DNA of 9,136 nucleotides from an uncultured Paracoccaceae bacterium (GCA_913054485.1 CAJXHQ010000083.1:1-9136); one strand, 5' to 3'. Counted from the first letter of the stretch, positions 1-8,247 are shown. Made by a program: numbers and translations. Notes: generated by a model from the letters alone, not told the origin.

Positions 1-1425
<1,425 letters not shown>

Positions 1426-1537
1426 GGGCCGGGCTCCTGATGAAACTCTGATTGCGGTCAAGAGGTAGCCTGCCCGGCGCGGCTTGACCAGCCCCGCGCG
1501 GCCCAGGGCCGGCGCCGCAGTTTGCAGTTTTCCCCGG

Positions 1538-1562
1538 CGGCGGATTGCTCTAAGCTCCGCCG
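1538..1562 (+). promoter_or_regulatory. Imperfect inverted repeat in the lptF upstream region
   Basis: The arms CGGCGGA (1538-1544) and TCCGCCG (1556-1562) are perfect 7-base complements. Inside them GCT (1547-1549) can pair with AGC (1553-1555), with a TT bulge on the left side and a 3-base loop. The element ends 31 bases before the lptF start. It could be an operator-like dyad or a hairpin in the leader RNA. No poly-T follows, so it is not a classical terminator. GC-rich DNA produces such repeats by chance, so confidence is low. Confidence 0.3.
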
Positions 1563-1581
1563 GATCAGTAAGGACAGATCT

Positions 1582-1588
1582 GGGGGGA
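1582..1588 (+). promoter_or_regulatory. Ribosome binding site that fixes the lptF GTG start
   Basis: The purine run GGGGGGA lies five bases upstream of the GTG at 1594 and is the only Shine-Dalgarno-like sequence near the beginning of the frame. It supports GTG 1594 over the upstream in-frame TTG at 1522, whose added residues do not look like an LptF N-terminus. Confidence 0.55.
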
Positions 1589-1593
1589 TCGCC

Positions 1594-2715
1594 GTGTCAC
1601 GCTTTGACAGATATGTGCTGTCCCAATACTTGCTGTTTTTCGGCTTCTTCGCCCTTGTCCTGGTCGCTGTTTTCTGGGTCAACCGGGCTGTGGTGCTGTT
1701 TGACAGGCTGATTGCGGATGGCCAGTCGGCGCTGGTGTTCCTGGAGTTCTCGGCGCTTGCGCTGCCCAATCTGATCCGACTGGTGATTCCCGTGGCGGTC
1801 TTCATCTCGGCGGTCTGGGTGACCAACCGGCTGAACAGTGAAAGCGAGCTGACGGTTCTGAAAGCCACCGGCACCAGCCCCTGGCAGATGGCCAGGCCCG
1901 CGATCACCTTTGGCCTGGTGGCCGCCCTGATGATGTCGGTGCTGACCCATTTCCTGCTGCCGGCCTCTCTGGCCCGGCTCGACATCCGCGAGTCAGAGGT
2001 TGCGCGCAACGTGACCGCCCGGCTGCTGACCGAGGGCAACTTCCTGCATCCCGCGACAGGCGTCGCTTTTTTCATCCGCCAGATTGATGATGACGGCACC
2101 CTGAATGACGTCTTCCTGTCAGATATGCGCGATCCGCTGCGCCCGACCGTGTATACGGCCACCAAGTCATTCCTGGTGCAGAACGGCGGGGCCACCCACC
2201 TGGTCATGGTTGATGGCATGGCCCAGACAATGGACACCGGGACCCGCCGCCTGTCGACCACATCATTTGAAGATTTCTCCCACGACATCAGCGCTTTGGC
2301 AAACACCGGCGATCCCAGCCCGGTAGCCATCGAAGCCCTGCCGACACCCGCCCTGCTGAAGTACATCACGACCGCCGCGCCGGATCGCGCCGGCACTCTG
2401 GCCGAGGAACTGCACCTGCGGTTTGCCCGGGCTACTGTCTGCCTCGCCGTGGCTCTGATCGGGTTCTCTTCGCTGATGCTTGGCGGGTTCTCCCGCCTTG
2501 GCGTTTGGCGCCAGTCGCTGCTGGCCTTTGTTCTGCTGATCTTTATTGAGGCGCTGCGCAGCCCGCTCAGTGAATTGGTGCTGGAGGATCCCTCACTTTG
2601 GCCGCTGATGTATCTGCCCACCCTTGCCGGTCTGCTGATCGGCTTGGGCTTCCTGCAGATGGCAGCCCGCCCCCTGGTACGCCGCAGATCCGCCGCGCAG
2701 GAGACGCGCGCATGA
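1594..2715 (+). CDS. lptF: LptF, LPS export ABC transporter permease
   Basis: LptF is one of two non-identical inner-membrane subunits of the LptB2FG transporter, which pulls LPS out of the inner membrane and pushes it onto the periplasmic Lpt bridge. The 373-residue product has the family layout: three N-terminal membrane segments (about 12-30, 47-77, 102-125), a periplasmic beta-jellyroll region (about 130-275) and three C-terminal segments (about 278-299, 306-322, 336-356). The cytoplasmic loop with SELTVLKATG (84-93) is the conserved coupling region that contacts the LptB ATPase in this family. The GTG start gives the expected VSRFDRYVL N-terminus. It is the first gene of the plus-strand operon, 10 bases ahead of lptG. 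LptF and LptG are paralogues. The LptF label rests on gene order and on the C-terminal segment with LPTLAGLLIGL. No LptB gene is in the window; lptB usually sits elsewhere with lptA and lptC. Confidence 0.93.
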   Translation: MSRFDRYVLSQYLLFFGFFALVLVAVFWVNRAVVLFDRLIADGQSALVFLEFSALALPNLIRLVIPVAVFISAVWVTNRLNSESELTVLKATGTSPWQMARPAITFGLVAALMMSVLTHFLLPASLARLDIRESEVARNVTARLLTEGNFLHPATGVAFFIRQIDDDGTLNDVFLSDMRDPLRPTVYTATKSFLVQNGGATHLVMVDGMAQTMDTGTRRLSTTSFEDFSHDISALANTGDPSPVAIEALPTPALLKYITTAAPDRAGTLAEELHLRFARATVCLAVALIGFSSLMLGGFSRLGVWRQSLLAFVLLIFIEALRSPLSELVLEDPSLWPLMYLPTLAGLLIGLGFLQMAARPLVRRRSAAQETRA

Positions 2716-2725
2716 GGACGGGTGC

Positions 2726-3829
2726 ATGAGACTGGATTTCTATTACGCCCGCAGGTTCGTCCAGTGGTTCGCCATTATCACCGGCGTATTGATGACCCTG
2801 GTGGTTCTGATTGACGTCAGCGAACAAGCCCGCCGCTTTGAGGGGCGTGATGTGTCATTCGGCGGGCTGTTGGAGCTTTCGCTGTTGCAGGCGCCTGCGG
2901 CCCTCAGCGAATTCCTGCCTCTTATCATCATCCTGTCGACAGTGGTTCTGTTCGTCAGCATGGCCCGCAGCAGCGAGCTGGTGGTGACCCGGGCCATCGG
3001 CCGCTCAGGGATCCGCGCCCTGGCCGCACCGCTCGTGGCTGCAGCAGGCATCGGGGTGATGGCGGTGACAACGCTGAACCCGATCTCAGCCGCCACCGTC
3101 AACCGTTACAATGCCCTGTCCGACGAGTACCGCGGTTTTGGTGCCTCGGTTCTCTCTTTCAGCAGCGACGGGCTCTGGCTCCGCCAAGGCGGCACTGAGG
3201 GGCAATCGGTGATTCACGCGCGCGGCCACAGTATGGCTGCCGAAGCCGTCACACTCAGCGACGTGACGTTTATTTCCTATGCGCCGGGCGGCGGGCCGGT
3301 CCGCCGCATCAGTGCCGGCACCGCCAAGCTGGACACCGGCACCTGGGTTCTGAGCGATGCAAAAGTCTGGCCGCTGACCCCCGGCCTCAATCCTGAAGTC
3401 TCCGCCGCCGAACACGAGGAGCTGCGTCTTGCCACGACGCTCACGCAGGACCGGATCCGCGACAGCCTGGGCGCGGTGGGCGGCATTTCCGTCTATGACC
3501 TGCCCGAGACGATCCGCGGCCTGGCCGAGGCCGGATTTGCCACCCGCCGCTTTGAAGTCATGCTGCAGGTTGAACTGGCCCGGCCGCTGTTTCTGGTGGC
3601 CATGATGCTGGTCGGGGCGGCTTTCACCATGCGCCACACCCGCTTTGGCGGCACCGGACTTGCGGTGCTCACCGCTGTCCTTCTGGGCTTCGGTCTTTAC
3701 TTCGTCCGGAATTTCGCTCAAATCCTTGGCGAAAACGGGCAGATACCGATCCTGCTTGCCGCCTGGGCGCCCCCTGTTGCTTCAATTCTACTGACACTTG
3801 GACTGCTGCTGCATGCTGAAGACGGATAA
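2726..3829 (+). CDS. lptG: LptG, LPS export ABC transporter permease
   Basis: LptG is the partner permease of LptF in LptB2FG. The 367-residue protein shows membrane segments at about 13-31, 56-79 and 95-117, a periplasmic jellyroll domain (about 120-280), then segments at about 285-302, 310-330 and 340-362. Conserved features include the SSELVVTRAIG coupling loop (82-92) and, near the C-terminus, FVRNFAQILGENGQIP followed by LLAAWAPP, which is typical of LptG rather than LptF. The ATG at 2726 has GAGGA (2714-2718) seven bases upstream, and that site overlaps the lptF stop codon, so the two genes are probably translationally coupled and made in equal amounts. Its 3' end overlaps lptD by 17 bases. 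Length and topology are normal for the family. Confidence 0.94.
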   Translation: MRLDFYYARRFVQWFAIITGVLMTLVVLIDVSEQARRFEGRDVSFGGLLELSLLQAPAALSEFLPLIIILSTVVLFVSMARSSELVVTRAIGRSGIRALAAPLVAAAGIGVMAVTTLNPISAATVNRYNALSDEYRGFGASVLSFSSDGLWLRQGGTEGQSVIHARGHSMAAEAVTLSDVTFISYAPGGGPVRRISAGTAKLDTGTWVLSDAKVWPLTPGLNPEVSAAEHEELRLATTLTQDRIRDSLGAVGGISVYDLPETIRGLAEAGFATRRFEVMLQVELARPLFLVAMMLVGAAFTMRHTRFGGTGLAVLTAVLLGFGLYFVRNFAQILGENGQIPILLAAWAPPVASILLTLGLLLHAEDG

Positions 3830-5975
3830 ACCGCGCGGATTGAACTTCCTGGCTGCCGCCGCGCTGTACACCGCCAGTTGCCTGCCGCTTGCCGCACAAG
3901 AAACCGGCGCTGCGGCCGCGGTTCTCATGGCGGACCGGGTCTATGTGACGCCCGACCGGACCCTGGTCGCCGAGGGCAACGTGGAAGCCTTCCACGACGG
4001 CGTGCGCCTGCGAGCCGCAAAGGTCACCTACCGGCAAGATGGCGGCGCGCTCACCTTTGAGGGCCCGATTCGCATTGATCAGGATGGCGGCACCACGGTG
4101 CTGGCGGAGTTCGCAGAACTGGAGCGGGACCTTCAGAACGGCCTGCTGACCGGCGCACGGCTTGTGCTGAATCAGCAGATGCAGCTTGCTGCCCTGCAAA
4201 TGAAACGGGTCAGCGGCCGGTATTCCCAGCTCTACAAAACCTCGGTCACCTCCTGCCAGGTCTGTGGTGACAAGCCGCCGCTCTGGCAGATCCGCGCGGC
4301 CAAGGTCACGCACGACCAGAAGGAAAAGCAGCTGTACTTCGAGGAAGCTCAGCTGCGGGTGCTGGATGTGCCGGTGTTCTACCTGCCGGCAATCCGCCTG
4401 CCCGACCCCTCGCTGAAACGTTCAACCGGGTTCCTGGTGCCCAGCGTCCGGTCGACCTCGACCTTGGGGACCGGCGTCAAAGTCCCCTACTTTTTCACCC
4501 TGGGTGACCACCGTGACCTGACCCTGACCCCCTATCTGTCCGGCAAGACACGCACCCTGCAAGGCCTCTACAGGCAGGCCTTCCATAACGGTCGGCTGTC
4601 CGTTGAGGGCAGCTACAGCCGCGACGATCTGCAGCCTGACGACAGCCGCGGCTACCTGAACGCCGAGGGCGCCTTTGCCCTGCGCAACAGTTTCAATCTT
4701 GAATTTGGACTGCAGGCGGTCTCTGACAATGCTTATCTGGCCGATTACGGCTACCCCGACCAGGACCGCCTCCGCAGCGAGCTGACGCTGACCAAAGCAA
4801 GCCGCGACCGTTTTTTCCGCGCCGGTCTGTTCCATTTCAAATCACTGCGTGACAGTGAGGACAGCGGCAATGAGCCAAATGTGATCGGCGATGTTTACTA
4901 TCAGCAACGATACCACCCTGCCGCGGCCGGCGGTGAACTGCGTTTCACCTTTTTCAGCCATACCCATCGCCGCGCCTCATCCGAACCCGGAACCGAAACC
5001 GAAACCAATGGCCGCGACGTCTGGCGCAACACTTTTGAAGCCGAATGGCGGCGCAACCGGCTTCTCGCCCATGGTGTCATGGCGGAATTTGAAGCGGGAT
5101 TCGCCGCAGATGCCTTCGTATTCGGCGACGAGGCCTTTTACGGCGACCAGGTGACCCGGATCACCCCGCACACGGCCCTGACCTTCCGTCGGCCAATGGC
5201 GCGCCAACATCAGGACGGCAGCCGCCAGATGCTGGAACCAATTGTCCAGATCGGCTGGAGCGACACGTCCGGCGGCGATGTCCCGGTCGAAGAAAGCCGC
5301 ACCACAGAGTTTGACCAGGGCAACCTCTTGGCAATGTCGCGGTTTGCGGCCCCCGATGCCCGCGAAGAAGGCATCAGCCTGGTCTATGGGGTCAACTGGG
5401 CGATGCACCGGCCGGACGGCACGAAATTTGCAGCCACTGCCGGGCAGGTGATCCGCGACAGGGAAAACCCGGATTTCACCGACAGTTCAGGGCTGCAAGG
5501 CACGACATCGGATCTGCTGCTGGCCGGCCAGATCAAGCTGGACGGCGGCATTGGCCTCACCGCACGAGGGCTGCTGGAGGATATGAACGAATTCTCCAAG
5601 GCAGAGGTCCGCGGCGACTGGCGGGACAAACGCACCCATGTCAGCGGCACCTACCTGTGGCTGGAAGCCGATCCGGAAGAAGGCCGGGATGCACGCACCT
5701 CGGAGATCTGGTTTGACGGAGACTACAAGATCAACACGAATTGGATGGCCAGGGCCAATGTCCGCTACGACCTCTATGAAACACGGCCCTCCCGCGCCGG
5801 AATCGGCTTTGTTTACAGCAACGAATGCGTAAAGGTCGACCTCGCGGTCAACCGGCGTTATACGTCTAACTCAAGCGTCGAGCCCTCGACAGATTTCAGC
5901 TTCTCTATCGCGCTCGGCGGCTTTCTCGCGGACGCAGGAACTCAAACCTACAGGCGATCATGCAAGAATACCTGA
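3813..5975 (+). CDS. lptD: LptD (OstA/Imp), outer-membrane LPS assembly barrel
   Basis: LptD is the outer-membrane beta-barrel that, plugged by the lipoprotein LptE in E. coli, inserts LPS into the outer leaflet. The 720-residue precursor starts with a signal peptide (residues 1-28, probable cut LAA/QE). An LptA-like OstA domain follows (about 35-150, with ADRVYV near 40 and EGNVEAF near 54), then the barrel (about 190-705), rich in alternating beta strands and aromatic residues. Mature cysteines are C148 and C151 (CxxC between jellyroll and barrel), C672 (in NECVKVDL) and C717 near the C-terminus. E. coli instead uses C31, C173, C724 and C725. ATG 3813 is preferred to the upstream TTG at 3798, which would add MDCCC before the signal peptide. 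The ribosome binding site is weak and the start lies inside lptG, so translation is probably coupled. The 3' end overlaps surA by 16 bases. Confidence 0.95.
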   Translation: MLKTDKPRGLNFLAAAALYTASCLPLAAQETGAAAAVLMADRVYVTPDRTLVAEGNVEAFHDGVRLRAAKVTYRQDGGALTFEGPIRIDQDGGTTVLAEFAELERDLQNGLLTGARLVLNQQMQLAALQMKRVSGRYSQLYKTSVTSCQVCGDKPPLWQIRAAKVTHDQKEKQLYFEEAQLRVLDVPVFYLPAIRLPDPSLKRSTGFLVPSVRSTSTLGTGVKVPYFFTLGDHRDLTLTPYLSGKTRTLQGLYRQAFHNGRLSVEGSYSRDDLQPDDSRGYLNAEGAFALRNSFNLEFGLQAVSDNAYLADYGYPDQDRLRSELTLTKASRDRFFRAGLFHFKSLRDSEDSGNEPNVIGDVYYQQRYHPAAAGGELRFTFFSHTHRRASSEPGTETETNGRDVWRNTFEAEWRRNRLLAHGVMAEFEAGFAADAFVFGDEAFYGDQVTRITPHTALTFRRPMARQHQDGSRQMLEPIVQIGWSDTSGGDVPVEESRTTEFDQGNLLAMSRFAAPDAREEGISLVYGVNWAMHRPDGTKFAATAGQVIRDRENPDFTDSSGLQGTTSDLLLAGQIKLDGGIGLTARGLLEDMNEFSKAEVRGDWRDKRTHVSGTYLWLEADPEEGRDARTSEIWFDGDYKINTNWMARANVRYDLYETRPSRAGIGFVYSNECVKVDLAVNRRYTSNSSVEPSTDFSFSIALGGFLADAGTQTYRRSCKNT
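4990..5006 (+). repeat. Short GAAACC-type hexamer repeat inside lptD
   Basis: About three imperfect copies of a six-base unit (GAACC, GAAACC, GAAACC) encode the ETET part of EPGTETETNG at residues 391-400. The unit length keeps the frame. The peptide is polar and strand-free, so it fits a loop of the barrel. It may equally be a chance run of similar codons. Confidence 0.4.
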
Positions 5976-7201
5976 AGACCCGCTTGCCCCTCACCGCGTT
6001 CATGCAGGCCGCCCTCCTGGCCGGCTCTATGGCCCTCGGCACGCCCGCGGCCTCCGCCCAGGGGCTGTTCGCGCCAGTGATCACGGTTGATGATGAGGTC
6101 ATCACTACATTTGAGCTGGAACAGCGCTCCCGGTTTGTCCGTTTGATCGGCACGGCGGGCGATGCATTCGACTTGGCAACCCAGGCCCTGATCGAAGACC
6201 GCCTGAAGGGGCGCGCGATTTCCGAAGCCGGGATCAGCGTCAGCGAAGAAGACATCCAGCTCGGCATGGAAGAGCTCGCACAGCGGGCCAACCTGTCGCT
6301 GGATCAGTTTCTTCAGGCCTTGGCCCAGGCCGGGGTAGAGCCGCAGACCCTGCGCGATTACACCGAGGCCGGCCTTGGCTGGCGCGAATATGTCGGCAGC
6401 CGCTTCCTGTCTCAGGCCCGGCCCAGCGAAGAAGAGATCGACCGCGCCATCGGCAGTGCGGGCAGTGCGGGCATTCAGGTGTCCCTGTCCGAGCTGATCA
6501 TGCCGATCAACCAGGAAAACGCAGCCCAGGTCGAAGACATTGCCCGGCAGGCAGCCGAGCTGGACAGCTATGATGCCTTCTCTGCCGCCGCCACACAGTT
6601 CTCGGCCACCGACTCCCGCACCGAAGGCGGCCGCCTGCCCTGGCTGCCGCTCACCCAGCTGCCGCCGGCACTGCAGGAAGTGGTCCTGAGCCTGGCGCCC
6701 GGTGAGGTGACCGACCCGATCCCGCTGCAGGGCGCAGTTGCCCTTTTCCAGATGCGTGGCATCCGGGAATCCGCCACCGGGGCCCCTCGCTATGCCGCAA
6801 TTGAATATGTCACCTACCTGGTGCCCGGCGGGCGCACACCCGAAGGCCTGAAGGCAGCGGCGCAAACCGTGGCGCGCGCCGATACCTGCGCCGATTTCTA
6901 CAGCCTTGCCCTCGGTCAGGACCCGGCCAAGCTGGAACAGGTAAGCCTGCCGCCGGCACAGATCCCGCAGGATATCGCGATTGAACTGGCGAAGCTGGAC
7001 GCCGGTGAAACCTCCACCGCCCTGACCCGCAACAACGGCCAGGACGTTCTGGTACTGATGCTCTGCGGCCGCACGGCCGAACTGGCCGAAGATGCCTCGC
7101 GCGAAACCGTGGCCAATGCGCTGACCCAGCAGCGGCTGGCCGCCCTGGCAGATTCCTTCCTGGCCCAGATGCGCGCCGAAGCGGTCATCGAATACAAATG
7201 A
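5960..7201 (+). CDS. surA: SurA-type periplasmic chaperone / parvulin peptidyl-prolyl isomerase
   Basis: SurA binds unfolded outer-membrane proteins in the periplasm and delivers them to the BAM complex; LptD is one of its E. coli clients. The 413-residue precursor has a signal peptide (hydrophobic stretch about 11-28, cut after ASA at residue 33). The mature chain opens with ITVDDEVITTFELEQR, the usual SurA N-terminal strand and helix. A helical chaperone domain runs to about 165. A parvulin-like (PpiC) domain spans about 173-268, including SELIMPI, GGRLPWLP and a VLSLAPGEVTDPI stretch. A second, degenerate parvulin-like segment (about 277-372) carries C310 and C369, and a terminal helix (about 375-410) closes the molecule, as SurA's C-terminal helix does. 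ATG 5960 overlaps the lptD end. M15 (6002) is an alternative but would remove the positively charged start of the signal peptide. The pdxA start overlaps its stop as ATGA. Assignment is strong from context and architecture; isomerase activity is not proven by sequence. Confidence 0.9.
   Translation: MQEYLKTRLPLTAFMQAALLAGSMALGTPAASAQGLFAPVITVDDEVITTFELEQRSRFVRLIGTAGDAFDLATQALIEDRLKGRAISEAGISVSEEDIQLGMEELAQRANLSLDQFLQALAQAGVEPQTLRDYTEAGLGWREYVGSRFLSQARPSEEEIDRAIGSAGSAGIQVSLSELIMPINQENAAQVEDIARQAAELDSYDAFSAAATQFSATDSRTEGGRLPWLPLTQLPPALQEVVLSLAPGEVTDPIPLQGAVALFQMRGIRESATGAPRYAAIEYVTYLVPGGRTPEGLKAAAQTVARADTCADFYSLALGQDPAKLEQVSLPPAQIPQDIAIELAKLDAGETSTALTRNNGQDVLVLMLCGRTAELAEDASRETVANALTQQRLAALADSFLAQMRAEAVIEYK
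6452..6469 (+). repeat. Nine-base tandem duplication in surA
   Basis: GGCAGTGCG occurs twice in direct succession, encoding the GSAGSA linker (residues 165-170) between the helical chaperone domain and the first parvulin domain. The duplication keeps the reading frame and lengthens a flexible linker by three residues. Confidence 0.6.
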
Positions 7202-8163
7202 CCCTGCCCATTGCGCTCAGCTGCGGTGAGCCCTCCGGCATCGGGCCGGAGATCGCAGCACGCGCCTGGGACAGGCTGCGCCAGGACTGCCCGTTTTTCT
7301 GGATCGGCGACCCGCGCCACCTGCCAGAGGCCACGCCGGTGAAGCTGATCGCTGCGCCCTGCGAAGCGGCGGCCGTCAGCGCCACGGCGCTGCCGGTTCT
7401 GCCGCTGGATTTCGAAGCAGAGGCCGCCCCCGGCCGCCCTGACCCGCGTAATGCCGCCGGGGTGATCCGCAGCATAGAACGGGCGGTGGAGCTGGTGCGC
7501 GCAGGCGAGGCCTCCGCCATCTGCACCGCGCCGATCCACAAGAAGGCTCTGATCGACGGAGCCGGGTTCCAATACCCCGGCCATACCGAATTCCTCGCAG
7601 CACTTGCCGGGGCCGGCCGCGTGGTGATGATGCTGGCCAGCCAGCAGCTGCGCGTGGTGCCTGCCACCATCCATATTGCCCTGGCGCAGGTGCCCCATCA
7701 GCTCTCCCCTGCCGTCCTGCGCGAAACCCTCACAATCACCCGCAGCGGGCTGATCCGCCAGTTCGGCATCGCGGCGCCCCGCATCGCGGTGGCAGGGCTG
7801 AACCCGCATGCGGGCGAAGGCGGCGCCATGGGGCAGGAAGAACTGGATTGGATCGCAGACCTGCTGGACACCATGCGCGGCGAAGGCTTCGACATCACCG
7901 GTCCGCTGCCCGCCGACACGATGTTCCATGCCGCCGCGCGCGCGCGCTACGACGCGGCGGTCTGCATGTATCACGACCAGGCGCTGATCCCGATCAAAAC
8001 GCTGGATTTCGACAAGGGCGTCAATGTCACCCTCGGCCTGCCCTTCATCCGCACGTCCCCCGACCACGGAACGGCCTTCGACATTGCGGGCCAGGGCATC
8101 GCCAACCCGTCGAGCCTGATTGAAGCCTTGAGAATGGCGCAGAGCATGGCGGCCAGCTCTTGA
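7198..8163 (+). CDS. pdxA: 4-hydroxythreonine-4-phosphate dehydrogenase
   Basis: PdxA oxidises 4-phosphohydroxy-L-threonine with NAD+; the product decarboxylates to the amine that PdxJ joins with deoxyxylulose 5-phosphate to make pyridoxine 5'-phosphate. It acts in the cytosol. The 321-residue protein is near the usual length of about 330. It opens with SCGEPSGIGPE (8-18). GHTEF supplies the substrate-binding H129 and T130. The metal ligands are H159 (ATIHIAL), H204 (NPHAGEGG) and H259 (MYHDQ), matching E. coli H166, H211 and H266. K267, N276 and R285 in the stretch around LDFDKGVNVTLGLPFIRTS are also conserved. The ATG overlaps the surA stop by four bases, indicating coupled translation. The paralogous PdxA2 (4-phospho-D-threonate dehydrogenase) is the main alternative. 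The surA-rsmA neighbourhood argues for true PdxA. Confidence 0.96.
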   Translation: MTLPIALSCGEPSGIGPEIAARAWDRLRQDCPFFWIGDPRHLPEATPVKLIAAPCEAAAVSATALPVLPLDFEAEAAPGRPDPRNAAGVIRSIERAVELVRAGEASAICTAPIHKKALIDGAGFQYPGHTEFLAALAGAGRVVMMLASQQLRVVPATIHIALAQVPHQLSPAVLRETLTITRSGLIRQFGIAAPRIAVAGLNPHAGEGGAMGQEELDWIADLLDTMRGEGFDITGPLPADTMFHAAARARYDAAVCMYHDQALIPIKTLDFDKGVNVTLGLPFIRTSPDHGTAFDIAGQGIANPSSLIEALRMAQSMAASS

Positions 8164-8198
8164 ACCTTCTTCTGTTCAGAAATATCCCCGCCGGAGGC
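8164..8198. repeat. Possible dispersed Rhodobacterales intergenic motif after pdxA
   Basis: The bases right after the pdxA stop contain a 5-base inverted repeat (TTCTG-TT-CAGAA, 8170-8181), an AT patch and then CCCCGCCGGAGGC (8186-8198). Read on the minus strand this is GCCTCCGGCGGGGATATTT followed by a purine-rich CAGAAGAAG run. I recognise that style from many Rhodobacterales intergenic gaps. This is memory-based recognition, not a search. The rest of the gap up to rsmA (8199-8247) shows only the palindrome GGCGCGCC (8210-8217) and the rsmA ribosome binding site. Confidence 0.35.
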
Positions 8199-8238
8199 AT
8201 GAAATCTCTGGCGCGCCCGTTCCGCCATGCGACAGAGT

Positions 8239-8242
8239 GGAG
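8239..8242 (+). promoter_or_regulatory. Ribosome binding site that fixes the rsmA start
   Basis: GGAG lies five bases upstream of the ATG at 8248. The alternative in-frame ATG at 8227 is preceded by GCGCCCGTTCCGCC, which has no purine-rich site, and would add seven residues before the familiar [11 protein letters not shown]-terminus. Confidence 0.6.
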
Positions 8243-8247
8243 CTGAC

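Larger units (their letters stand above)
1426..1593. promoter_or_regulatory. Divergent intergenic region between pepA and lptF
   Basis: These 168 bases separate the divergent pepA and lptF starts, so promoters for both directions are expected here. TTGACC occurs on the plus strand (1484-1489) and again on the minus strand (about 1457-1462), but neither has a convincing -10 box at 16-18 bases. TTGCAG (1522-1527) and TTGCTC (1545-1550) are weaker plus-strand candidates, the latter 18 bases ahead of TAAGGA (1569-1574). I therefore place the function by layout, not by motif. Confidence 0.5.

Noticed and set aside
1484..1489. TTGACC as the -35 box of an lptF promoter
   Set aside because: The bases 16-18 further on (around 1506-1513) are GC-only and offer no -10 box.
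1458..2621. 387-codon minus-strand open frame opposite lptF
   Set aside because: The translation is rich in serine, arginine and threonine, without domain signs, and lptF on the other strand has clear membrane topology.
5948..6865. 305-codon minus-strand open frame opposite surA
   Set aside because: It mirrors the codon pattern of surA and its translation has no recognisable domain.
6916..8067. Long open frame (383 codons) on the minus strand opposite surA and pdxA
   Set aside because: It lies antisense to two genes with complete family motifs. Its translation is low-complexity and rich in G, A, R, H and Q, as expected of a shadow frame in high-GC DNA.
8170..8181. TTCTGTTCAGAA as a LexA operator
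   Set aside because: The alphaproteobacterial SOS box needs two GTTC (or GAAC) half-sites seven bases apart; only one GTTC is present.
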